Source of the DNA: Terribacillus saccharophilus
GTDB taxonomy: Bacteria > Bacillota > Bacilli > Bacillales > Amphibacillaceae
Reading direction: 5' to 3'
Assembly (NCBI RefSeq): GCF_002272745.1
Contig: NZ_NPBD01000011.1
Location: 1-64,000 of the forward strand
Length of the DNA stretch: 64,000 bases
Position 1 is the first letter of the stretch, and every line of letters begins with the position of its first letter. The position numbers and the translations under genes are program-made. Below, one piece after another: positions 54,115 to 62,418 of the stretch. Under the pieces are notes generated by a model. It saw only the letters and a program-made list of their open reading frames with translations, searched no databases and was not told where the DNA came from.

Positions 54115-55755
54115 ATGGGGGAACTGCGGAGACGACTGCGTTTTGGTTTACTAGGTCAGATTGTCTTATTGGTGACAATATTGCTTATGATTAGTCTATT
54201 ATTTGTAAGCGCTCTATTCATAAGGAAGGTTGATGAGATAGTCGAGGAAGATGCAGGGAACACTGCGATGGCCGTCGCTAAGCTTGCTGCCAAGGATGAC
54301 ACAATTCTTCAGCATCTGGAGGAGAGGGTTAATGACGATGCGATACAGCAGGAGTCGTTAAAGATCCAGCAAAATAGCGGTGCAGATTATGTTGTAATTG
54401 CTGATACGAATGGAATCCGAATTTCACATCCAGAACCGGAGAGAATCGGTAAACCAACCAAGACGAGCAATGACCAGGTATTAGAAGAAGGAAAGGAAGT
54501 CATATACGAAGGGTATGGTATTTCCGGCTATGCGGTTAAGGCAAAAACACCGATAAGAAATGAATCAGGTGATATCATTGGCGTAGCATCAGTCGGTTTT
54601 TTGAAGCAGAACTTAAATGATCAGATACTTTCCTATTTGCAGGAGGTAATCATCTGGTTCCTGCTCATCTTTGCTGTTGGTCTTCTTGGTGCCTATCTTG
54701 TTGCGAAACGGGTGAAAAAGCTGATTTATGGATTAGAGCCAGAAGAGATTTCCTTCTTATTTAAAGAGAAGGAGACGACACTGGCATCAATCAAAGATGC
54801 TACCATAGCGATTGATCGCAAAGGTCATATTACATCTATTAATCGTAGAGCCCAAGAGATATTTAAGCGTAAATCCGTGCTGGAGGATGCAATCGACCAG
54901 AAGAATCTGCAATCTCTTTATCAAGCAGTTTTGGCAGATGGGGAAGGAAGGTATAACAAATATACTTTTGTTGCTGGCGATATTTATATAGTAGATGCTT
55001 CTCCGATAAAAGAAGCGGAAGAAACATTGGGAGTCGTCTTTACATTACGTCCTGAAACAGAAGTGATTGACGTATCAGAGACAATTGCAAAAATGAAGCA
55101 GCAAGCAGATCAGATGCGTGCTTCTAATCATGAATTTATGAATAAGTTAAATACTTTGTACGGCTTGATTCGCTTACAGGAATATGACAAGGCACTCGTA
55201 CTCATTTCAGAGGAAGTAGAGGAACGGCAGAGCGTCGTCAATTTGCTGATGGCAAGCATAAAGGAACCGATGATTGCAGCCTGCCTGCTAGGAAAATTCA
55301 ATCGTGCCAAAGAGTTAAAGGTGTCATTAATGATTGATGAAGGCAGCAGCATGAACATTGACCTGCGACCGGAAGCAACAGAGAAGATTGTGACTATCAT
55401 AGGAAACTTACTAGAGAATGCCTTTGAGTCCGCTTCGAAGCACCAGGGTACGGAAGGAAAGGTTTTTGTATCTTTCACAGATCTAGGACAAGAAGTGATA
55501 GTCGATATCGAGGACAATGGCAAGCGGCTGTCTGAGAAGGAAAAACAGACAGTATTGGTGGATGGATATTCAACTAAAAAGGAAGCTGGCGATGGGCATG
55601 GTATTGGACTGACTATTGTACAGGCAGCACTGGAGAAACTGAATGGAGCTTTGTATTATGGAGATAGCGAAGCAGGAGGAACTCTCGCGACGATTGTTCT
55701 CCCGAAAGGAAGCGTGGAAAATGGACCGGATGAACGTTCTGATAGTGGAAGATAA
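54115..55755 (+). CDS. CitA/DcuS-type sensor histidine kinase
   Basis: 546 residues: membrane helix (about 15-37), extracytoplasmic PAS-like sensor (about 40-175) of the citrate/dicarboxylate kind, second helix (about 178-200), cytoplasmic PAS (about 215-320), then the short kinase core. The phospho-His is in ASNHEFMNKLN and the N box is NLLENAFESA. The G1 box reads DNGKRLSEKEK instead of DNGPGI. Its partner response regulator starts 35 bases inside its 3' end. It should sense a tricarboxylate or C4-dicarboxylate. Confidence 0.9.
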   Translation: MGELRRRLRFGLLGQIVLLVTILLMISLLFVSALFIRKVDEIVEEDAGNTAMAVAKLAAKDDTILQHLEERVNDDAIQQESLKIQQNSGADYVVIADTNGIRISHPEPERIGKPTKTSNDQVLEEGKEVIYEGYGISGYAVKAKTPIRNESGDIIGVASVGFLKQNLNDQILSYLQEVIIWFLLIFAVGLLGAYLVAKRVKKLIYGLEPEEISFLFKEKETTLASIKDATIAIDRKGHITSINRRAQEIFKRKSVLEDAIDQKNLQSLYQAVLADGEGRYNKYTFVAGDIYIVDASPIKEAEETLGVVFTLRPETEVIDVSETIAKMKQQADQMRASNHEFMNKLNTLYGLIRLQEYDKALVLISEEVEERQSVVNLLMASIKEPMIAACLLGKFNRAKELKVSLMIDEGSSMNIDLRPEATEKIVTIIGNLLENAFESASKHQGTEGKVFVSFTDLGQEVIVDIEDNGKRLSEKEKQTVLVDGYSTKKEAGDGHGIGLTIVQAALEKLNGALYYGDSEAGGTLATIVLPKGSVENGPDERSDSGR

Positions 55756-56422
55756 TGTAGAAGCATCAATGATATTTCAGAATTACTTAAATGAGATGGA
55801 AGGGTATCGACTGATTGGTGTTGCAGAAAATGGAGAACAGGCGAAAAGTCTGCTTCAGGCATTAAAGCCTGACGTGGTGCTGCTTGATGTCTATCTTCCT
55901 GATACGAATGGTATCGATATCCTTTGGTTCATCCGCCAGAATTACCGCAAGACGGATGTAATTCTGCTGACAGCAGCGAATGATACGGAAACAGTTGGTG
56001 AGGCGATGCGTGGAGGAGTGTACAGTTATCTGATAAAACCGATAGATGGTGATCGCTTCCAGCGTGTGCTCCAGGAATATGCTATCTATAAGAAAGAACT
56101 TCAATCTGGCAATGAAATCGGTCAGCAGCAAGTAGATGCTATCTTTCATCCTAATATACATACAGCAGAATCAGTGGAACAGGAGGTCTATCCAAAAGGA
56201 GTCGATCGCCTTACCTTGGAATCGGTACGACAGGCAATGAAGGAGCAGCAGAACAGCGAAAAGGCAGAGGAAATAGCAGCGAAAATAGGGGTAAGCCATT
56301 CTACAGTTCGCCGCTACTTGGAATATATGGTGTCGAGAAAAGAAGCGGAAGTGGAAGTCACCTATGGAACAGTCGGAAGGCCTGTCCGCAAGTATAAATA
56401 CAGAGCCGAGAACGCTATTTGA
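55721..56422 (+). CDS. CitB/DcuR-type response regulator
   Basis: 233 residues from ATG 55721 behind AAAGGAAG; ATG 55730 is an alternative. Receiver domain with VLIVEDN, phospho-acceptor Asp in VVLLDVYLPDTNG, and Lys in YLIKPIDGDRF; a linker; then a C-terminal HTH (AEEIAAKIGVSHSTVRRYLEYMV) and a basic tail of the CitT/DcuR type. It should activate the transporter gene downstream, probably through the inverted repeat at 56443-56476. It overlaps the kinase gene. Confidence 0.9.
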   Translation: MDRMNVLIVEDNVEASMIFQNYLNEMEGYRLIGVAENGEQAKSLLQALKPDVVLLDVYLPDTNGIDILWFIRQNYRKTDVILLTAANDTETVGEAMRGGVYSYLIKPIDGDRFQRVLQEYAIYKKELQSGNEIGQQQVDAIFHPNIHTAESVEQEVYPKGVDRLTLESVRQAMKEQQNSEKAEEIAAKIGVSHSTVRRYLEYMVSRKEAEVEVTYGTVGRPVRKYKYRAENAI

Positions 56423-56442
56423 TTTTCGTGAGAAAAATGAAA

Positions 56443-56518
56443 AAAATGCACTTAATGTAAGTAAACTGTGCATTTTGTGAACATAATGTTACACTTCTTT
56501 CAATTGAAAGCGCTAACA
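56443..56518 (+). promoter_or_regulatory. Response-regulator site and cre before the citrate-type transporter
   Basis: AAAATGCAC (56443-56451) and GTGCATTTT (56468-56476) form a perfect inverted repeat. TGAAAGCGCTAACA (56505-56518) matches the cre consensus at all positions. No terminator separates the region from the regulator gene. The layout predicts induction by the two-component system and CcpA repression. Confidence 0.65.
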
Positions 56519-56547
56519 ATTGGCGCTGTTTGAAGGAGGACTTTCTT

Positions 56548-57843
56548 TTGTTATCTTTATTGGGCTTCTCCATGGTTGCTGTATTTATGTATTTGATCAT
56601 GTCCAAAAAGCTATCGCCGCTTGTGGCGTTAACGCTTATTCCTATTCTCTTTGCTATAATTGGCGGCTTCACTTCTTCATTAGGGCCAATGATGCTGGAA
56701 GGTGTAGAAGGAATTGCGGCCACAGCTATTATGATTCTGTTTGCTATCCTTTACTTCGGAGTCATGATTGATGCTGGGTTGTTCGATCCCCTGATTAATT
56801 TTATTCTGAAGGTAGTAAAAGGAGATCCGCTCAAGATTGTTGTTGGTACATCCATTCTCTCCATGATGGTAGCTCTGGATGGAGATGGTACAACAACGTA
56901 TATGATTACTGTTTCTGCCTTATTGCCTCTTTACAAGCGATTAGGGATGAACCGTTTGATTCTTGCTACAGTTGCTATGCTTTCAATGGGTGTCATGAAC
57001 ATCACCCCTTGGGGCGGGGCTTCGGCTATGGCCATGGCTGCTTTGAATTTGGAAGCATCTGAGTTGTTCATACCGATTATTCCAGTGATGGGAGTAGGAC
57101 TTATTTATGCGATAACTGTAGCTTTCATCCTTGGAAGAAAGGAAAGAAAGCGTCTAGGCGTTGTGCAGCTGGATAATCAAACGCAGCGGGAAATCAGTGC
57201 AGCAGAAGAGGTGCCTGCTTATCGCCGTCCAAAGCTTGTTTGGGTGAACCTCCTGCTTACAATCATATTGCTTGTTTGCTTAATCCTGGACTTCGTCTCT
57301 TTGACAATCCTATTTATGGTTGCTTTCGCTGTCGCTCTTATGATCAACTATCCACGCATGAGTGATCAGCAGGAAAGAATGGCAGCTCATGCGAAAAATG
57401 GATTGGCAGTAACAACAATTGTCATAGCCGCTGGTATCTTCACCGGTATCATGTCCGGAACGGAAATGATTGACGCGATGGCGAATACGCTTGTATCAAT
57501 CATCCCAGAGTTCATGTCTCCTTATCTCGCTGTCATCATTGCCATTATCAGTGCGCCGTTTACTTTCTTTATGTCCAATAATGCATTTTATCTTGGTGTA
57601 CTGCCAATTCTGGCTGAAGCAGCGCAGGCATATGGAGTGAGCAAAGTCGAAATCGGTCGTGCAGCATTACTCGGCCAGCCAGTGCACGTACTAAGCCCAC
57701 TAGTAGCCGCAGCCCATCTATTAATCGGTATGGTAGGCATCCAATTTGGGGAGTTGCAGCGGTATGCTATGCTCTGGGCATTCGGGTCGACGATCGTAAT
57801 GACGATTGCAGCACTGATATTCGGAGTTATTAGTATTGGATGA
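56548..57843 (+). CDS. CitMHS-family citrate (metal-citrate) transporter
   Basis: 431 residues from TTG 56548, with AAGGAGG ending 8 bases upstream; the TTG at 56530 overlaps that site. About twelve membrane segments. Conserved CitMHS stretches include SMMVALDGDGTTTYMITVSALLPLYKRL and NITPWGGASAMAMAAL. Family members import Mg- or Ca-citrate with protons. The neighbouring citrate-type two-component system supports the assignment; exact substrate could be another carboxylate. Confidence 0.9.
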   Translation: MLSLLGFSMVAVFMYLIMSKKLSPLVALTLIPILFAIIGGFTSSLGPMMLEGVEGIAATAIMILFAILYFGVMIDAGLFDPLINFILKVVKGDPLKIVVGTSILSMMVALDGDGTTTYMITVSALLPLYKRLGMNRLILATVAMLSMGVMNITPWGGASAMAMAALNLEASELFIPIIPVMGVGLIYAITVAFILGRKERKRLGVVQLDNQTQREISAAEEVPAYRRPKLVWVNLLLTIILLVCLILDFVSLTILFMVAFAVALMINYPRMSDQQERMAAHAKNGLAVTTIVIAAGIFTGIMSGTEMIDAMANTLVSIIPEFMSPYLAVIIAIISAPFTFFMSNNAFYLGVLPILAEAAQAYGVSKVEIGRAALLGQPVHVLSPLVAAAHLLIGMVGIQFGELQRYAMLWAFGSTIVMTIAALIFGVISIG

Positions 57844-57923
57844 AAAGCTGTGAGCACGATAGTTGAATAGAGTGAGAAGCCTCTGTTAGTCTTAAATTAA
57901 AGATAAAATAGGAGGGACTATAT

Positions 57924-58433
57924 ATGAGCAAAAAAATCGCAGTTTTAATTACAGATGAATTTGAGGATATCGAATATACAAGTCCGGTAAAAGCATACGA
58001 AGAAGCTGGGCACAGTGTCGTAAACGTGGAGTTCGAAGCTGGTAAAGAAGTTAACGGTAAGCACGGTGAGAAAGTGAAAATCGACAAAGCGATTTCCGAT
58101 GTGGATGCAAGTGAATTCGATGCACTATTGATTCCTGGAGGATTTTCTCCTGACTTGCTTCGTGGAGATGACCGTCCTGGTGAATTCGCGAAAGCTTTCG
58201 TAGAAAATGAAAAACCTGTATTCGCTATTTGCCATGGTCCGCAAGTATTGATTGACACAGACTTGCTAAAAGGCAAAGATATTACGGGCTACCGCAGTGT
58301 TCGTAAAGACTTGATTAATGCTGGCGCTAACTACAAAGATGAAGAAGTAGTCGTAAGCCATAATATCGTAACAAGCAGAACACCTGATGATTTAGAAGCA
58401 TTCAACCGCGAATCATTGAACCTGTTGAAATAA
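57924..58433 (+). CDS. PfpI/DJ-1 family general-stress-type protein
   Basis: 169 residues. PfpI family with the nucleophile Cys in FAICHGPQVLID, upstream Glu in TDEFEDIEYTSP and PGGFSPDLLRGD. It resembles YfkM/YraA-type stress proteins of bacilli, which have been linked to protein or nucleic acid deglycation or to proteolysis. Expressed alone, with AGGAGGG before the ATG and a strong terminator after it. Codon use looks like that of a well-expressed gene. Confidence 0.9.
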   Translation: MSKKIAVLITDEFEDIEYTSPVKAYEEAGHSVVNVEFEAGKEVNGKHGEKVKIDKAISDVDASEFDALLIPGGFSPDLLRGDDRPGEFAKAFVENEKPVFAICHGPQVLIDTDLLKGKDITGYRSVRKDLINAGANYKDEEVVVSHNIVTSRTPDDLEAFNRESLNLLK

Positions 58434-58440
58434 GTAAGAG

Positions 58441-58474
58441 AAAAGCGCTAGACCACGTGGTCTAGCGCTTTTAT
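58441..58474. terminator. Terminator between convergent PfpI and reductase genes
   Basis: AAAAGCGCTAGACCAC is directly followed by its exact complement (58457-58472), a 32-bp perfect palindrome with A and T ends. It can work in both directions. Confidence 0.82.
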
Positions 58475-59113
58475 TTATTCTTTTTCACCGACAACGGAGA
58501 AGCGTTCATTGTTATGAGCAGGTTTTTCGATTTCATCCAAGACAGCGATAGCATAGTCAGCATAGCTGATATAGCTGTCGCCTTTCTTATTCAAAATCAT
58601 GACATCACCGCCAGTTTGATAGCTACCGGTACGTTTTCCTTCTGCATCGAAGAATCCGCCAGGACTGATGTATGTCCACTGGATACCTTCACTGCTTTCC
58701 AGCTCTTTTAAGTTTTCAGCCATATTGGTAGCTGTCGGCAAATAAGCATCCGGGAAGCCAGGTGTTTCAAATACACGAGTAATTTTCTGTTCATCTACGA
58801 ACAAGCTTCCCGCTCCGCCGACAACGAGTATACGAGTGGAAGGAGCTTTCTTTAATGCTTCCATCAGATTTCGACCAGCTTCAATGTGCTGTTTTTCTTG
58901 GCCGGGAGCAGTATTGAAGGCGTTAACGATTACATCAAAGTCCTTGATATCCGATGTATGGATATCAAATATGCCTTTTTCTAGTACGTTAATGTCTTGT
59001 TTTACTTTTGCAGCGTTGCGTACAATTGCTGTCACTTCATGACCGCGCTCCAATGCTTCTTTTGTAATTAAGCTGCCTGCTTTACCTGTGGCTCCGATAA
59101 TCCCTATTTTCAT
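58475..59113 (-). CDS. NAD(P)-binding reductase, YwnB-like
   Basis: 212 residues. KIGIIGATGKAGSLITKEAL is the dinucleotide-binding loop, and ILVVGGAGSLFVDE plus WTYISPGGFFDAEGKRTG are those of the YwnB/BLVRB-like atypical SDR group. It is divergent from an Rrf2-type regulator gene, the same arrangement as ywnB-ywnA in B. subtilis. A flavin or quinone reductase is possible. GGAGGAT precedes the ATG. Confidence 0.87.
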   Translation of the reverse strand: MKIGIIGATGKAGSLITKEALERGHEVTAIVRNAAKVKQDINVLEKGIFDIHTSDIKDFDVIVNAFNTAPGQEKQHIEAGRNLMEALKKAPSTRILVVGGAGSLFVDEQKITRVFETPGFPDAYLPTATNMAENLKELESSEGIQWTYISPGGFFDAEGKRTGSYQTGGDVMILNKKGDSYISYADYAIAVLDEIEKPAHNNERFSVVGEKE

Positions 59114-59161
59114 GAGGAATCCTCCTTGTGTTTAACTTGTAATTTATTTGGTTACATGTAG

Positions 59162-59191
59162 TATAATAAGTTACAGGTGATAACTTGTCAA
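59162..59191. promoter_or_regulatory. Divergent promoter/operator of reductase and Rrf2 genes
   Basis: Minus strand: TTGACA (59191-59186), 17 bp, TATTAT (59168-59163). Over it lies AAGTTA-N7-TAACTT (59168-59186), a perfect inverted repeat. A plus-strand TATAAT is at 59162-59167. Binding by the Rrf2 protein would block the reductase promoter. Confidence 0.62.
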
Positions 59192-59265
59192 CACTTTCCT
59201 TTTACCCGTTTCATTTTGCGTTATACTATAGAGATAGGAATTCATTTGAAAGTGAGCTGGAAATT

Positions 59266-59703
59266 ATGTCAATAAGCAGCCGTTTTGCTGTTGGTATTCA
59301 TATACTGACACTTCTGGAAGTGAATAAGGACGAAGTGAATTCGTCTGAGTTCATCGCAGCCAGTGTCAATACGAACCCGGTCGTTATCCGTAAGATCATG
59401 GGTATGCTTAAAAAAGCGGAGCTGGTCAATGTACGGCCAGGAGTAGCAGGAGCGGAACTAGCACGTAAGCTTGATGAAATCACGCTGCTTGATGTGTACA
59501 AAGCAGTGGAAGCAGTCCCAGAAAATGAACTCTTCAGTGTTCATGGAAATCCGAATCCACAGTGTACGGTCGGCAGGAATATCCAAGCAGCCGTTCTACC
59601 AATATTCGCTGGAGCACAGGCGGTCATGGAAAAAGCATTGGCACATGTGACGATTGAGGATATTGTACAAAGTATCGAGGAGCAAGATAAGCAGATTGAA
59701 TAA
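59266..59703 (+). CDS. Rrf2-family regulator (YwnA-like)
   Basis: 145 residues from ATG 59266; upstream codons run through the promoter. Rrf2 winged helix at the N terminus (SSRFAVGIHILTLLE, NTNPVVIRKIMGMLKKAELV, RPGVAGAEL). It has a single Cys in PNPQCTVGRNI where Fe-S Rrf2 proteins have three, so it is more like YwnA/SaiR-type thiol or ligand sensors. Likely represses the divergent reductase. Confidence 0.86.
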   Translation: MSISSRFAVGIHILTLLEVNKDEVNSSEFIAASVNTNPVVIRKIMGMLKKAELVNVRPGVAGAELARKLDEITLLDVYKAVEAVPENELFSVHGNPNPQCTVGRNIQAAVLPIFAGAQAVMEKALAHVTIEDIVQSIEEQDKQIE

Positions 59704-59745
59704 AAAAATTAAGCGCACTGCCGAGGCAGTGCGCTTAATTTTTTT
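59702..59745. terminator. Bidirectional terminator between rrf2-type gene and hmp
   Basis: A perfect 21-bp stem (59702-59722 with 59725-59745) around a 2-base centre, with A and T runs at the ends. Confidence 0.9.
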
Positions 59746-60919
59746 ATTGAGCTTTTTCAAGATCAGCGGCAGGGCCGAAGAACTCAAAATGAACTTGTTC
59801 TTTACTTATACCAGAGTGGTATAAGGTAGAGATGACGAATTCCATGAAACCAGCTGGACCACAGACATAAACACCGCTGTCAGTCTTCACCATATCCTTG
59901 AGGACAGTTTCATCGATTCTCTTATCTTCATAATATGTCTGATACGTTAAATTAGGCATTCTTTCTTGAATGCTTTGGATTTGCTTGGTAAAAGCAGCAA
60001 ACTCTGGAGTGCGGGCAGCTTGCAGGAAGACGACTTCTCGTTTGGAATCTTCTGCTGCAAGAGTCTCAAGCATACTCATGATTGGCGTGATACCTACACC
60101 GCCTGCGATGAAGGTAATCGGTTTATCAGCATTTTTTTCAAGAGTGAAGACACCAGCAGGTGCACTTACTTCTAGTTTGTCTCCTTCTTTTACTTGTTCG
60201 TGTAAGTAGACGGAAACCTTGCCATCCGGATTATTATCGTCTTCTTTCTTCACAGAAATACGGAACGTATCCGTTGAAGGAGTTTTAGATAAACTGTACT
60301 GACGGATCATCGTGTACTTTTCTCCAGGTATGGAAACACGGACGGAAATATACTGACCTGGTTCGAAATCAGGCACACGTTCAGAGTCAGCAGGTTTCAA
60401 GTAAAAGGAAGTAATAACATTACTTTCTTGGACTTTCTTTTCAACAACGAAGTCTTTAAAGAATGCCCAGCCGCCTTCTTTCTTTTCATTTTCTTCATAC
60501 ATATTGGCTTCTACACCGATGAAAGCATCTGCGATGACGCCATATGCTTCTTCCCATGCTTTCAAAATTTCAGGTGTCGCAGCATCTCCTAGAACCATCT
60601 TGATTGCTTTAAGCAAGTATTCGCCTACAACTGGATAATGTTCGGGTTTTACACCTAAGCTGACATGCTTGTGAGAAATCTGTACGACCGTCGGCAGTAT
60701 TGCCTCCAGCTTATCGATATGTACCGCAGCTGCATAGACTGCATTAGCAAGTGCTGTTTGCTGTTTGCCTCTTGCCTGGTTCGCATGGTTGAAAATGTTC
60801 AGTAGTTCAGGATGCGCTTTAAACAATTCTTCATAAAAGACAGTTGTAATTTTAGTTCCATGTTCTTCTAGCACAGGTACAGTGCTTTTGATGATGTCGA
60901 TAGTTTCTTGTGATAACAT
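59744..60919 (-). CDS. hmp: Flavohemoprotein, nitric oxide dioxygenase
   Basis: 391 residues from ATG 60919, behind AGAAGGAATCC; the longer frame has no site. Globin domain (about 1-140) with proximal His in ISHKHVSLGV, ferredoxin-reductase FAD domain (about 150-255, MIRQYSLS), and NAD domain (about 260-390, FIAGGVGITPIMSM and YVCGPAGFMEFV). It oxidises NO to nitrate with NAD(P)H and O2. Its promoter is covered by an NsrR-type box, and nsrR is divergent. Confidence 0.96.
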   Translation of the reverse strand: MLSQETIDIIKSTVPVLEEHGTKITTVFYEELFKAHPELLNIFNHANQARGKQQTALANAVYAAAVHIDKLEAILPTVVQISHKHVSLGVKPEHYPVVGEYLLKAIKMVLGDAATPEILKAWEEAYGVIADAFIGVEANMYEENEKKEGGWAFFKDFVVEKKVQESNVITSFYLKPADSERVPDFEPGQYISVRVSIPGEKYTMIRQYSLSKTPSTDTFRISVKKEDDNNPDGKVSVYLHEQVKEGDKLEVSAPAGVFTLEKNADKPITFIAGGVGITPIMSMLETLAAEDSKREVVFLQAARTPEFAAFTKQIQSIQERMPNLTYQTYYEDKRIDETVLKDMVKTDSGVYVCGPAGFMEFVISTLYHSGISKEQVHFEFFGPAADLEKAQ

Positions 60920-60973
60920 TTTGGATTCCTTCTTTCGTTGATCTATCTCTATCATAGAACTAACTGCAGATAA

Positions 60974-61002
60974 AAGATATATTTAAAATACCACTTTAAC
61001 AA
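60974..61002 (-). promoter_or_regulatory. hmp promoter covered by an NsrR box
   Basis: On the minus strand TTGTTA (61002-60997), 17 bp, TATCTT (60979-60974). AAGATATATTT (60974-60984), one base, AAATACCACTT (60986-60996) is an 11-1-11 repeat with 8 of 11 paired positions, close to the NsrR consensus AAGATGYATTT. Confidence 0.75.
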
Positions 61003-61079
61003 AAGTGTCACATTCTCTTTATGCCCAATCCGTTATTCAGTTATGCTATAATCCTCAAGAAGAGGAGGATGTAATCAAG

Positions 61080-61511
61080 ATGCGATTGACGATGTATACC
61101 GATTTTTCCCTAAGAGTCCTTCTTTATTTGGGAACAAAAGAAAAAGACAAGCTGTCGACGATTCAAGAGATCGCGACAGCATATAATATATCCAAAAATC
61201 ATTTGATGAAAGTAGCGCACGAAATGCGCCAAGCCGGCTATATTGAAGCGGTGAGGGGGCGTTCGGGCGGTATCAGACTGGCACGTGAACCAAAAGAGAT
61301 AAATATCGGTGCGGTCGTGCGGAAGATGGAAGATGATTTTCATTTGGTAGAATGCTTCAACCGAGAGAACAATACATGCCCAATTGCTTCTGTTTGCGGC
61401 TTAAGGGGAATTTTAGGTAAAGCACTGCATGCATATCTGCAGGTGCTTGATGCGTATACCCTACAGGATCTACTAGAGAATGAAGCAGATTTACGGATGC
61501 TGCTTCGATAA
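61080..61511 (+). CDS. nsrR: Nitric-oxide-sensing repressor NsrR
   Basis: 143 residues from ATG 61080, with AGAGGAGG upstream. Rrf2 fold: MRLTMYTDFSLRVLLYLG, NISKNHLMKVAHEM, VRGRSGGIRLA, and the three Fe-S Cys in LVECFNRENNTCPIASVCGL. NO destroys the cluster and releases targets. It is divergent from hmp. An extended -10 (TGCTATAAT, 61044-61052) gives a short leader. Confidence 0.94.
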   Translation: MRLTMYTDFSLRVLLYLGTKEKDKLSTIQEIATAYNISKNHLMKVAHEMRQAGYIEAVRGRSGGIRLAREPKEINIGAVVRKMEDDFHLVECFNRENNTCPIASVCGLRGILGKALHAYLQVLDAYTLQDLLENEADLRMLLR

Positions 61512-61549
61512 ACAAATTAATTTTGCACTTATACATTATTCAAATAAGA

Positions 61550-61583
61550 ACAGCCTCTCCTGTTGAAGGAGGGGCTGTTTTTT
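61550..61583. terminator. Terminator between nsrR and the cupin gene
   Basis: ACAGCCTCTCCT/AGGAGGGGCTGT with one wobble, 5-base loop, six T. Confidence 0.85.
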
Positions 61584-62223
61584 ATTTGAAACGATAATAG
61601 TGATAGCCGTCTGTGTAGTCATCTGATTGACTCGGATTCTTTGATTCTTGATAAGCGACTTGTTCGTCAGACCGTTGCTGACTGCATTCATCTGGCGGAC
61701 CAATGATAATGGTCTGGTTGTTGAGCGGACGAAGTGTTTCCTGAAGCTTCGTTTTATCCAGACAATAGGTTTTAGCGAGTACTTCTGCTGGTGTTCTAGC
61801 TAGGATATCAGAGCCGAAAATATATTCAGGGTATGGCGCATCGAAAATGGCCAGCAGATGCGTTTGGTCTTCTGCTGCTGTTTCCCAGTGCCACCAGCCT
61901 TGAGGGACATTTGCGACTTGACCGCGGGTGATGCGGATATTTTCGACCTTATTCGTGAACGGATTGATTAGGGAAACTTGAGCTGAACCGCTAATACAAT
62001 AGACAAGTTCAGCTGCATTTTGGTGGTAATGAGGTTCGACTGTTTTTCCTTTGCTCAAAAAGATATCGAGAAGGGACACATCTCCCAGTGTATTCAATAC
62101 ATCCCGGCCGAGCCGGTTGATATAGTTCCGGTTATTCCTAGTGAATAATCGGTTTTTATTTACATCACTAAAATACTGGACATCGCCCTTGGTGTAGTCC
62201 ATGTACTCATTTTCTTTCCCCAT
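61582..62223 (-). CDS. Cupin-domain protein
   Basis: 213 residues. A central cupin barrel (about 45-135) with motif 1 PHYHQNAAELVYCISG (two His and a Glu, metal ligands) and motif 2 ANVPQGWWHWE. The N- and C-terminal extensions are hydrophilic; the C-terminal 40 residues are Gln/Ser/Asp/Tyr-rich. It is like the single-domain oxalate decarboxylase-like or spore-coat-associated cupins of bacilli. Activity is not predictable. GAAGGGGAAGG lies before the ATG. Confidence 0.82.
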   Translation of the reverse strand: MGKENEYMDYTKGDVQYFSDVNKNRLFTRNNRNYINRLGRDVLNTLGDVSLLDIFLSKGKTVEPHYHQNAAELVYCISGSAQVSLINPFTNKVENIRITRGQVANVPQGWWHWETAAEDQTHLLAIFDAPYPEYIFGSDILARTPAEVLAKTYCLDKTKLQETLRPLNNQTIIIGPPDECSQQRSDEQVAYQESKNPSQSDDYTDGYHYYRFK

Positions 62224-62418
62224 GCCTTCCCCTTCTTTCTATTGAAATGTTACGGTTTAGATTATGCAGGAGACGGGCTTTTGGATTTTACAAAAAAAGG
62301 GTTCCGTATTTGTGTAAATGCGTGTACGCTGATGAAAGCTGTGTGCGGACACACAGAAAACATATCTGTAAATTACAGTATACATAACTAACTGTCGTAG
62401 TACATAAAGGAGTACCAC

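Noticed and set aside
62340..62357. CTGTGTGCGGACACACAG hairpin before the sensor kinase
   Set aside because: A small 7-bp stem without T run or known motif; not enough to call a regulatory element.
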